The translations under genes and the position numbers were made by a program. A DNA stretch of 64,000 bases, taken from positions 2,097,501 through 2,161,500 of the forward strand of contig NC_090171.1 in assembly GCF_017916325.1 (NCBI RefSeq). Direction: 5' to 3'. Position 1 is the stretch's first letter, and every line of letters begins with the position of its first letter. This DNA comes from Leishmania martiniquensis (taxonomy: Eukaryota; Euglenozoa; Kinetoplastea; Trypanosomatida; Trypanosomatidae). Below are positions 48,701 through 58,525 of this stretch, in pieces. The notes beneath the pieces are model-generated. The model searched no databases. It was not told where the DNA came from and saw only the letters and a list, made by a program, of their open reading frames with translations.

Positions 48701-49654
48701 TCAGTCCGCAGCACTTGCATCGCCAACGAGGCAAGTTGTCATCTCTTCTAGCAACGCAAGCAGGCGGCGCTGCTGCAGCTCTACACGGCCCACCACCACT
48801 TCATCGCTTATTCCAAAAGCCGGGCTCGCTGCGTAAGGGATGGTGCGTTGCAGTACACCACGGAGACCAGCCTGCACGTTCCACCAAATTGCGTCACTGA
48901 CGACGGGAAACACATCGCTCTCTCCTGCATCCTGCGCCTTTCGTGGCGTCATGGCAGGAGCAACACACGCTGTAGCGACTGGCAGCTTCGATGCCCTGGC
49001 GTCCTCTCGCTCTAGCGAAGCGTGGGCGACTTGGTGGAGTGCGCTCGTTGCTTCCCACGTCCACTGTGCCCTAGCGTGCAGAAGTAAGAGCTTGCGCCGC
49101 GAGTACTGCACTCGCGTATCGAGGATGGAGCTCAGTTGCCTGACTTTATCGGTGACTCGCTGAAGCTTCGAGGAAATGGAAAGGACTGCGGCATCGCTGA
49201 CACTTCGCTCGAGGGCAGAAAAAGCCGTGGAAAGGCCGCTACTGTGAAAAGCGTTCTTAGCCTCTGGCGTGGCGCACCAGTTTCGACACACCTCACAATC
49301 CCATTGAGGCAGCTCGGCCTGCTTCTGGGGCAGCAGATGCTCCTCCGCGGTGCGCTCGTCGGCGCTGTCTCTCCTCAGCGAAGGCTCCGTCGCCTCCGCG
49401 CCGAGCATGGTCGCTGAGCTCTGAGCCAGATCCGCAGCACCGACCGACAGAAACGAGAGAAGCTCCTCAAGGATCAACAGCTCAGCGCACGCTTGCTCGG
49501 TTTGTTGCAGCGCCGCACAAACTCGCGCGAGGACGCGCCCTGCAGGCAAGGATGCTGTGGGTGATGCCGGTGGCGCTTCCTTCAACATGAGTAGCGGGTA
49601 TGCGTGGAATCGCCCAGTGGAAAAGAGGGGGCTCTCTGTCGTTGGTGCTGCCAT
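48701..49654 (-). CDS. Unknown helical 317-aa protein
   Basis: Not recognised. The 317-aa product is mostly helical with heptad-like Leu spacing (AALQQTEQACAELLILEELLSFL near 45-70; SALERSVSDAAVLSISSKLQRV and RQLSSILDTRV further on), so coiled-coil or helical-bundle structure is likely. A CEVCRNWC cluster could bind metal or be fortuitous. No signal peptide, membrane segment or catalytic motif. The start at 49654 follows a polypyrimidine tract whose first AG (49657-49656) is one base before the ATG; the frame upstream is a Ser/Pro/Phe-rich string without conservation features. Long open frame with GC-rich codon positions supports coding. Its 3' flank is the 9-kb gene-free region. Confidence 0.7.
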   Translation of the reverse strand: MAAPTTESPLFSTGRFHAYPLLMLKEAPPASPTASLPAGRVLARVCAALQQTEQACAELLILEELLSFLSVGAADLAQSSATMLGAEATEPSLRRDSADERTAEEHLLPQKQAELPQWDCEVCRNWCATPEAKNAFHSSGLSTAFSALERSVSDAAVLSISSKLQRVTDKVRQLSSILDTRVQYSRRKLLLLHARAQWTWEATSALHQVAHASLEREDARASKLPVATACVAPAMTPRKAQDAGESDVFPVVSDAIWWNVQAGLRGVLQRTIPYAASPAFGISDEVVVGRVELQQRRLLALLEEMTTCLVGDASAAD

Positions 49655-50928
49655 CCTATCGAGAAAGAGAGGGAGACGGGAAAAAAATAAATAAACACGA
49701 AAATGTACGGGATGTCTGCCGACGAGGCGTCGAGAGGGTGAAGAGAGGGAAAGTAGCGGAGGGTGGCCACACAGCCACACGGAGGGGGAATCGTGGACGA
49801 CACCAACGCTGGCGGAGGATGGTACGACGGAAACTGTGCGGCATGTTGCGACGGTGCGACAACTGACGACGGACTCATTCACATCAGTTTGAGCTTCGGA
49901 TTAGAAGTGAGCATCAAGACGTGAAGGCTGAATGAGCGAGGGGAGGGAAGATGCCATGCTAAAGCGCTGAAAGGCGAAGAGCTTGTTCGACGCAGCACTT
50001 CGCCCCTCGCCCTTTGGTGCAGTACCTTTAACTGGATAGGAAGCGTGACACGCAATGTCTCTTCTTCATGTGCTTCGTGCACACTGCTCATCCAATTCAG
50101 CTTGGTGTCCATCATTTTCTGCGCTTCTCTTTCAAGAAGCGAAAGGCACACATGCCTCTTGCCCCAACCACATCGCCACATAACATCGCATCTCGTCCCA
50201 CTGAATCAGTGGGAAAAAAAGCACAGGCGTCGGCGAACGAAGGACGTGAGAAACAGAGAAAGCACCTTAAAGGCAAGAAAATCGGCGAAGAGAAAGAAGG
50301 AAACGAGCCAAGGGCAAAGGCGTGAGAGAGAAACGCAGCCGCCTCCACGAACTTGCTCATCTGTTCTGAAGGAGGAAAGCACAGCTTCACCAGAGCGCTT
50401 CTGTTTTCTCTGCGCTCTTCAGTAGCTTGCATGGAGGAAGGAAGGGGGGAGTGGGGGGATGTGCGCAGCAACTGAGGGAGAGAGAGAGCTAGAGACAGTG
50501 TGTCTCGGCACACATGTCAGCCACGCGTACACGCACTGACACACAGAAGAGGAGAAGATAACAGCAAAGGAGAGGAGAAAAAATGAGTGGGAGATCGATC
50601 AGAAAAAAAGGCAACAAAATCAATCTGAGAATGTGCGGCTCGATCGCGGGCCTCTGAGACGCTCGCGGGGTTTCGATATCACAGTGGTGACTCACGCACT
50701 TTTGGACCGCGGGAGAGGTAAGGAGAGGGACTGCATGGGGACCCTCATAAAACTTTCCTAGAGCGTAGACAACGCGCATGGAGGGCGAAGTGGATGAGCG
50801 AGGGTAGCGAGCGCACGTGCGTCTACACGAGCAGAGCAGCTCAGCGGAGTATTTCATGCACACCAGTAATCCTTTTCCTCGCCCACGCACGGCGCTTCCC
50901 TTGAACGTTTTCTTCGATGCCGTCCTTC
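49655..50928. other. Spacer between the first PAQR gene and the 317-aa gene
   Basis: About 1.3 kb. A polypyrimidine tract at about 49660-49690 (minus) with TTTATTTATT serves the 317-aa gene. Purine-rich plus-strand stretches follow at 50210-50330. No gene or RNA recognised. Confidence 0.5.
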
Positions 50929-52017
50929 CTAGACGCACACGATCGCTCCACGGTTCTCATACATGGCAACACAGTTGTAAAAGTGCGTGGTGGCCGCCCC
51001 CAGCACGCACAGGTGCCATATCTGATGACTGGAGAAGTAGAAGTCGAAGGTGCCCGGCGACAGCGCCTCAGGGATGCGGAAGGCGTAGATGAAGACGCCA
51101 ACGCCGTAGAGTGCCAGCATCAGAAGCAATCCCTTCACATATGGGGCGCTGATGTCTAGTGGGATCATCTGCGAGAGGTGAATCGTCGGAACGAGCCCCG
51201 AGCCGACCATGCACACGTAGAAGATGATCTTCTTCGTCGCGAACGCCTCCGAGGTCCAATGGCGGAAGAAGGGCCCAACAAAGCCCACCACCCCAAAGGA
51301 GCAGATCATCGACAAGTACGTGTTGCGCCAGGCCGGGGCGCAGCTCATGGCGTAGAAGCAGAAGGGCAGGAAGGAGCCGACTACGAGGAAGGTAATGCCG
51401 TAGTAGTCAAGTGCGTGCATCCGGTGGTACAACTCCTCGCTCATGTGGCATAGAAATGTGTGAAAACACGCACTGCAGAACATGCACAGGACGCACGCGA
51501 ACGAGAAGGCGCCGAAAATGATAAAAGGCCACGCAGTGCGCGCGCCATTCACCGGGACCGGCGTTGCCGTGCGGTTCTCCTGGTGAAAGACGTTGCCAGC
51601 GACATACTCCGGGATAATGCGGTGAGTGAACAGCTGCACCATCAGCGCCACGAAAAAAACTACACCGAGCAGGTGTGTCCAAATGTTGATCGTCTCGTTG
51701 TGCATGCGCAGTAGGCTCGCGATGCACTGCTTCCCCGTGTAGTAGGCGCGGTACCCGCGCAGGATGTAGCGATTATCCCGCAAGTACGCGGGCACATCAG
51801 CGATCACGTACAGCGGCAATGACGAGTCGTTGTTGTACGGCTTTGCGTGCTCGCATTTCGCTTTTTTGCGGGCGTGCCATATCTTTTCTTGTGTACACTC
51901 CGCCAGGGTCGTGGCGCCGGAAGTCGGGCTCTGTCTCGGTGACGACGACCCGTGGACATAACGCCGACGGCGCGTCGGCGACATGGACGCAGACTTCGTG
52001 TTTCTCCGGGTAACCAT
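50929..52017 (-). CDS. PAQR / haemolysin-III-related seven-membrane-segment protein 1
   Basis: A 362-aa polytopic membrane protein of the PAQR (AdipoR/progestin receptor) family, part of the CREST metal-hydrolase superfamily whose human AdipoR members have ceramidase activity. A basic N-terminal 65 residues lead into GYRAYYTGKQC, HNETINIWTH (106-115) and seven hydrophobic segments. The three zinc-site elements are present: SxxxH at Ser182-His186, Asp204 in ALDYYGIT, and HQIWH with His331 and His335. All three are shared with the two other PAQR genes here. A longer frame begins at TTG, so the ATG at 52017 is taken as start. Ligand or substrate is unknown. It is the one whose loop 1 is longest (residues 135-162). 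Confidence 0.9.
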   Translation of the reverse strand: MVTRRNTKSASMSPTRRRRYVHGSSSPRQSPTSGATTLAECTQEKIWHARKKAKCEHAKPYNNDSSLPLYVIADVPAYLRDNRYILRGYRAYYTGKQCIASLLRMHNETINIWTHLLGVVFFVALMVQLFTHRIIPEYVAGNVFHQENRTATPVPVNGARTAWPFIIFGAFSFACVLCMFCSACFHTFLCHMSEELYHRMHALDYYGITFLVVGSFLPFCFYAMSCAPAWRNTYLSMICSFGVVGFVGPFFRHWTSEAFATKKIIFYVCMVGSGLVPTIHLSQMIPLDISAPYVKGLLLMLALYGVGVFIYAFRIPEALSPGTFDFYFSSHQIWHLCVLGAATTHFYNCVAMYENRGAIVCV

Positions 52018-52976
52018 AGTGATGTCAAGAAGGAGCTCTACCAAAGCGGCCAAGAGGGTTAGAAGCGCAGAGGGAGTAGTCGCAAGAACATGGACAAAAG
52101 CGCTGCCTAGTGGGATTCGTTTTTTCTCTCACACACACATATTCGTGCCCCTACTCTGACGCCTCACACACGCGCCAGCACTGCCATTCCCTCGCCCGCG
52201 CGGTCTATCACGCAGGGCCGCTTCTGTTGTGCAAGCCCGCCCTAGACACGCGTGACGGCAATGCGCCAACCCGGCCGCATGGGCGCGGCCTTCGACGCAC
52301 ACTCTACCCACCCGCTTTGCGGGCATGCCTTACAGCCGCTCCCACTGCGTGGGTCGCCACCTGATGCCGCCTTCGGAGGAGCTCATGCTCCCCCGCACCG
52401 GTGAGCTGTGTGGGAGCTGGGTGAGGTGCGCTCCAGTGACGCGGGCGCCTTGACGCCCATATAGGTGGCGCTCACGTGCTCACGCACCCCGGACTCGTTT
52501 GCGCCACACCACCCACAACTTGGCCATGCTGCCGCCAGAAATGCTTTGGCATGGGCAGGGATGGAGGAAGGTGAGGGGTGGGGGATGGGGTGCACTACTT
52601 GTCTTCCTCCTCGAGAGCGGTTACTGAGACCTGAGTTACCACGCGCTGAGGTGGACTAGAACCATAGGGACAACACACCTTGTACACAAGCACGCACTCA
52701 CCAAGGTGCAATGGTGAACAGGGGACATTGTCCACGTATTCAGGTGTGGCAGAGAGCTTCAGCTAAAGATCGCACGGGCCTGAAATCCTCGCATGCGCGT
52801 GGGCACATTAGGTTGTAGCGGCGCAGGCAAGTGGGGGAGGGGGCTGTGCCTATGCTCGAATGCAGAGGGAGGAAGAAACGACTGTAAAGATTCAACTGCC
52901 CTTGTAAAGACCGCTGTCTAGCGGAACAAGCCGTTTTCTGCCGACAGGGGCGTGGGTGGGTGGGAGCAGTTGGGGC
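52018..52976. other. Spacer between PAQR 2 and PAQR 1
   Basis: About 0.96 kb, more than half of it copy A of the 518-bp repeat (52130-52647). The remaining 52648-52976 is ordinary GC-rich sequence with no gene seen. Confidence 0.6.
52130..52647. repeat. 518-bp interspersed repeat, copy A
   Basis: Matches 57600-58117 without a gap (offset 5470). Two differences were seen: 52509 C against 57979 A, and 52643 G against 58113 A. It starts within a (CA)n tract and ends abruptly. It includes a perfect small hairpin CCCGC-TTT-GCGGG at 52311-52323. A SIDER-type retroposon is possible but unproven. Confidence 0.85.
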
Positions 52977-54470
52977 CTACTGACACATGCCATCGCTCAC
53001 CTGCCACATTTGGTACATGCTGACACAGTTGAAGTAGTGAGCCAGAGCTGCCATGGAGACAAAAAAGTGCCATAGCTGATGACTGGAGAGCCAACAGTCG
53101 AAGTGGCCAGGGTAGCGAGACTCAGGGAACTGAGTTACGTAGAAAGCAACGCCACTGCAGTAGAGAGCCACCATCAGCAAAATGCCGATGATAATCGACA
53201 TGGTTGCGGCGTTTAGCGGCACAATTGTGAGGCTGTGAATGGCCGGAACGAGGCCGCTAAACCCAAGCCCGAGAAACACACCCAAGCGCACCCACATATG
53301 CTCATGAAACAAATCTGTCCACGGGCCGACAATGCCGGCCGTGCCGAGCACCAAAATCGACGTTATATAAACAACCCGCGCCACCGGGTTGCAGTGAAAC
53401 ATAACGTACAGCGGAGGTAGGAAGCTGGACACGATGAGAACCGTGATGCCTATAAAGTCCAGCCGCCCCATCGCCGTCATTACGCGGCAGCTGCAGTGAC
53501 CGTTGAACAGGTGGTAAAGGGAGCTGTTGAGCATGCACAAAAGGGAGCCAAAGCAGAAGATGCCATAGATAAGCTTGGCCGACCCGAGCGACGGGGCGGA
53601 GACGGCTTTGCTGAGCACGGTGGTGTAAAGAAGTACAGTGAAGACGAGAAAAGCAACAAATGTTAGCAAGTGCGAGCACACGTTCACTGATTCGTTATGC
53701 CACCCGAAAAGGCTCTTGACGCACATCTCGAGAGAGTAGAAGGCTCGGTATCGGCCGCGAATGTACGGGTTGTACTTCTGCCAGTGCGGGATTTCGTCAA
53801 ATCTGTACAGGGGCAGGGTGCTATCAGGACCTCGGGTGAGCACGTTCCACTGCTGCTCTCTCGCCGGGTCGAACGGCGGCGCCTTGGCAACGAAGGAGAA
53901 GCAGCACCTGCGCCGCCTACCACCGTGCTCCGACGTCTTCCCGTGCGTTACCGGCTGCTCCCGTTGAAACGAAGCGTCGGCGGCGCTTAGCGCGACGGAA
54001 GATGCGGGGGAGAGAGCAGTGGCACTCACTTCACGCATGCCCTGAGCGTCCGTGACGACAATGTCGAGGTTGACAGAGGGAGCCTGCAAACTGTCAGGCC
54101 CCAGTCCCACCTTCATGTGCACATCGCCGTCCCCGCCACTCTGACTGTCTGCGTCTCTCATGAAAAAATCGTGCTGCCGCTCGGTAGGCATGAACGGCGG
54201 CGTTGCCAACATCTCTGCTAGCGCGTAGCCTTCGAGATCGACTGGGCCAGACTCGCCGCTCTCGGACCAGTCCTGCTGCTGCTGTGAGGGAAGAGTTACC
54301 GCTGCGCGCGCCCTATGCCTGTATGGCAAGGGCGCCGCCGTCGAGGCAGCCGGCAGCAACTCATTTTCTCGACTATCGGATAGCAATCGATCGTCTTCGG
54401 TGCCAGCCTTGAGCAACGACCGTCGTGGCGCACTGCCCTCTAAGGTGCCATTAGTTGCCTCTCGAGACAT
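52977..54470 (-). CDS. PAQR / haemolysin-III-related membrane protein 2, long N-terminus
   Basis: A 497-aa PAQR-family protein. The membrane core (about 235-490) has HNESVNVCSH (258-267), SxxxH at Ser316-His320, Asp338 in GRLDFIGIT, and HQLWH with His464 and His468, so the metal site is complete. It differs from its neighbours in a cytosolic-looking N-terminal region of about 230 residues that is acidic and Ser/Ala/Gln-rich (a QQQQ run; DVHMKVGLG) and then a basic Cys stretch (GGRRRRCCFSFV, about 184-194) that could be palmitoylated. Residues 219-222 (LPLY) mark where similarity to the other two starts. The start is the first ATG after a stop. Function of the extension is unknown. Confidence 0.9.
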   Translation of the reverse strand: MSREATNGTLEGSAPRRSLLKAGTEDDRLLSDSRENELLPAASTAAPLPYRHRARAAVTLPSQQQQDWSESGESGPVDLEGYALAEMLATPPFMPTERQHDFFMRDADSQSGGDGDVHMKVGLGPDSLQAPSVNLDIVVTDAQGMREVSATALSPASSVALSAADASFQREQPVTHGKTSEHGGRRRRCCFSFVAKAPPFDPAREQQWNVLTRGPDSTLPLYRFDEIPHWQKYNPYIRGRYRAFYSLEMCVKSLFGWHNESVNVCSHLLTFVAFLVFTVLLYTTVLSKAVSAPSLGSAKLIYGIFCFGSLLCMLNSSLYHLFNGHCSCRVMTAMGRLDFIGITVLIVSSFLPPLYVMFHCNPVARVVYITSILVLGTAGIVGPWTDLFHEHMWVRLGVFLGLGFSGLVPAIHSLTIVPLNAATMSIIIGILLMVALYCSGVAFYVTQFPESRYPGHFDCWLSSHQLWHFFVSMAALAHYFNCVSMYQMWQVSDGMCQ

Positions 54471-55318
54471 ATTTGCCCCCCCGTTTCCCCGCCCTTTGGA
54501 ATCTCACTTGACAGCAGCGCCAACACTAAGAAGCCCGCGGGGTCTAGACAAGGGAAAGAACGCTCGCGAGAAATAGGAGGTTTCTCGAGGGAAGAGGCGG
54601 TGCAGTCCTTCACAGGCGACGCAAGGCAGCACTGGAGCGTAGGCTCAACGGGTAGAGGCTGCTTTTATTGTCGATTCAGGAAACTTAGGCACGCGTAGAG
54701 ACCCTCATGATTACGGGGGAGTGAGTATGTGTGGGGAGAGTGAGGGGGGAAGAGGAGGAGACACCCGTACAAACACACACACACACACACACGCGTACGC
54801 ACACACACCACCACCAGTCGAAATTCGTCAGACAACAAAGCTGTCGTGGCAGCAATGCAGGAAGAGATATTCCTAGGGCGCAAAGGACGCTGGTGCAATC
54901 TTTACAGGGCATGCTTCATGTAATGCGGCGCCGAGGGAGAACAGTACAGAGGAAGGTAAGGATAGGAGAAAGGAATGAGGATACGCGCGCTACGTTCGAA
55001 GCGAGAGAGGGCCTGCAATGCGCATTTCTGTGGCGCGTGGCCGCGTCTGCCGCTGTGGAGCGAGGCGGTGTACAGAGGGAGCACTCCTAAAAGAAACTCA
55101 TGTTGAAGAGCAATCCTCGAGTGGGATGGTGATGCCGGCGCCGTGCACGGCTGTAAGGAAGCGGAAAGCTAACGCTCACAGCCTGTGCAAGCACACTGCA
55201 GCAGTACCACCGGAGATGACATCTTTGTGAAGTCACCTGGCCCCTCGTTTGTAAGCAGTGAGCTACCGAAGGTGGCATGCAGGAAAAAAAAACATATTCT
55301 GCCCTTTTCCCGCTCAAT

Positions 55319-56036
55319 CTCTCTCCACATCCGCATTGCACCCTTCACGCCTCTGCCACAGAGCCGCCCATGGCCGCTGTTCCCCCGCGACACGGGCGAG
55401 CTGTCGTCGGCGAAAAAAAAGAAGCAACCTGGCCCGTGAATCAGGCCATGCGCCTTGCAGGCGCAGGTGGGTGGGGGGCGGGGCCCTTGATCCGTGCGAG
55501 CTGTGTACAGCACCCTTGCTCGAGGGCGGAAGCGGTGGCCTCCGCGGTGTGGAGCACAGGGAGGAAGTCGGTCACCTTCAGGCCAGGGTTCTCTGAGGCC
55601 CAGTACCCTGCCTGCATGCAACACCCCCTCCGGGTCGCCTCGACCCGCGGGAGTCGACACTATTGTGCGGATGCTCATCACATCGGCGTCTCGAGTGGTC
55701 GGTGGTGTGCTTCGGGGTGTTCTCGTGTCCCTGGCACCTGTGCCGCACCGGGCCCCACCCCCGGTCGGATGTAGCAGATGCCGCACCTTTCGCGCACAAG
55801 CACATTAGGGGCCGACGAGTGCGCATCTCTTCACGCCACTGCCCCCCTCTCCCTTTCGCTCCTCCGCCCTCTCGATGCGCCGCTTGGATGCGATACACCA
55901 CGCCAGCGGCGCTGGACAGGGGGTGCCGCACACCGCATGCATGTCTTGCACCAATGGGCTCGCTGAGGGCATCGCTTGATGGGGAAAAAACAAACAAACA
56001 AACGAAGCAAATAACCGCTGCGGCAGGCGCACTACA
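55319..56036. repeat. 718-bp interspersed repeat, copy B
   Basis: Second copy of the element at 10576-11293, same orientation, no gap, one difference seen (T at 55664). Flanks are unrelated to those of copy A. Confidence 0.85.
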
Positions 56037-57599
56037 GTTATCAGTGGAGTCAAAAGCCGACGTTCCGATCACAGTGGGCACCAAACCCGTGTTGTGTGGA
56101 CTCGGCCACGAGCATAAGTGCGGAGGGGCCGAGAGAGGAAGCTGAACGACAATGCCGCACAGCAGACACGGAGATGTAGAAGCGAGCGGAAGGCAAGGGA
56201 AGGAGCGCGCTTGCGCACTGTCAAAGCAAGAATAAAACAAGATAAGAAACTTCAAAATTCAACGGGAAGTAGAGCCCTCCGCGCGTTCGACCTCGTGAGC
56301 ATTACGATCCATGCCAGCATTTTCTTTGCTGACACACTCAAAGACGCCTAAGCGCATACAGGTGCAGGCAGTTCTTCACCAAACGATATGCTTGTACCGC
56401 GCCTCCAGAGCCACCATTCACGCTCCCCTATCGCCCACCCTCCCTTCCTCACCGGTCCCTAGAAAAGACGCTTGAAAACTGCGGCGAAGCCCGAATGGGA
56501 CGTGCCGTGCCCGACAGCCACACGGGGGATGAGGCACCAATGAAGGGAGGACGCGCGACGCCGAATAGGGTACATGGGTCAAGACAGAAAAGAGCCATTC
56601 CGTGACGTTTGCATAAGCGCGCCGTTTTTCACCACCCCCTCCCGTCCACGATAGAGCGAGAAGATCATCGAAGCAAAGGAGGGAGAGGCACCGCGTGGCC
56701 GGTGGGGTTGGGAGTGTAACGCTAAAGGACGTAATGCATGAGGCCGAGAATGACGCTGCCATCTTGCGACTCTGCGCCAGAGCAACTCGCGCGAAAGGCT
56801 CCGGTTGAGGGAGGGGAGGGAGGGGGGGGAAGGCCGCTCAAAGACAGCTGCCGATGCGATTGCAGAAAGCACTTCTCAACGGCCATCACGTGCACGGAGG
56901 CCAACCTCATCCTGCTTACAAAATAATGCACCAGCGATGCTATGAGAAGAAGGGAAAGCTCTAGACGCGAGGAGACGAGCACAAAGAGCACCGCGCAAAT
57001 GTTATTTGGCCAGGGCGCGCCAAGGTGGCAACGACTCGGCCACTGTTCTCTCTCTCTCCCTCTTTTCTCTTCCTACTTGTAGACCCGCACGGCTGCAGGA
57101 CCACGAGCCACTTTTCCTTCGCGTACACCCCTCCGCTGACACAAACCGACAGGCATCCGAGAGCGGTCACGCGAGCCATCAAAAACAGACAAGGAGAACG
57201 AGAAAAAATGAACAATAGAGCATTACCGTAGTCAACTTCGACCGCATATCTGCGAGATTTGACGCCCGAGCAAGCGCGAGGGAGAACGCGCACCCAAGGA
57301 AGGTGCCGAAGTTAAAGGCCGTGGCAACGACAAAGCTTAAGAAAAGGGGAGAGGAGGAAAGACACATGAAGGCGCAACGGTACAAAGGCGAAAAAACAGG
57401 AAAAACGTTAAGCGTAGGCGTACAACCATCCGTTGAGGTGGAGAAACAGTTCACAGAAGTCGCCTGCGCGTGCTCGTGCACGCACTTTCCTATACTAGTT
57501 GTTCCCATGCTCCCTTTCACTCCCTCGGGAACTTCATTCTGTCTACTGCTGTTTGGTGCTTCCCTCACATCGCACACCAGTAACAAGCCGATACACACA

Positions 57600-58117
57600 C
57601 ACACACACATATTCGTGCCCCTACTCTGACGCCTCACACACGCGCCAGCACTGCCATTCCCTCGCCCGCGCGGTCTATCACGCAGGGCCGCTTCTGTTGT
57701 GCAAGCCCGCCCTAGACACGCGTGACGGCAATGCGCCAACCCGGCCGCATGGGCGCGGCCTTCGACGCACACTCTACCCACCCGCTTTGCGGGCATGCCT
57801 TACAGCCGCTCCCACTGCGTGGGTCGCCACCTGATGCCGCCTTCGGAGGAGCTCATGCTCCCCCGCACCGGTGAGCTGTGTGGGAGCTGGGTGAGGTGCG
57901 CTCCAGTGACGCGGGCGCCTTGACGCCCATATAGGTGGCGCTCACGTGCTCACGCACCCCGGACTCGTTTGCGCCACAACACCCACAACTTGGCCATGCT
58001 GCCGCCAGAAATGCTTTGGCATGGGCAGGGATGGAGGAAGGTGAGGGGTGGGGGATGGGGTGCACTACTTGTCTTCCTCCTCGAGAGCGGTTACTGAGAC
58101 CTGAGTTACCACACGCT
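57600..58117. repeat. 518-bp interspersed repeat, copy B
   Basis: Second copy of the element at 52130-52647, same orientation, no gap, two differences seen. It sits about 1.56 kb from copy B of the 718-bp repeat. Confidence 0.85.
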
Positions 58118-58525
58118 CTAAAGAGCCCCGCGGTTATGGTTGCAGAGGGTGCCGTGGAAGCCAACAACGAAAGCAGACGAGAGAAGCGCAGCGAAAGGGA
58201 GGTCCGTAAGACCCTTGAGGCAGCTCAGAGAGGATGATGAGCCCTACCGCTTCACCACGATGCAGGTCGTGTTTTATCGCTATTAGCTGCATGTGAAACC
58301 GAGGGACCTTCGCCAATGCTCGCAATCACCGAAAAGAGGAAATATAATAGCAATAATGGAAAAAGAGCAGCCGTGCGACGACTTCTCGCGCTTGCTCCCC
58401 GCTCCCTCCAGAAAGCAAACGAGCAAAGCAACGGCCGCACAAAAAAGGGATACCACTGTATCGCCTGCTGTAGACCCCTTTGTTTCGAAGACGAGAGGGC
58501 CTGTTGTGCGCGCGCGCACTCTCGC

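Larger units (their letters stand above)
54471..58525. other. 4-kb spacer between PAQR 3 and PAQR 2, hosting both repeats
   Basis: Contains (CA)n at about 54775-54793, copy B of the 718-bp repeat (55319-56036), unique sequence 56037-57599, and copy B of the 518-bp repeat (57600-58117). No coding frame with recognisable content. Confidence 0.65.
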
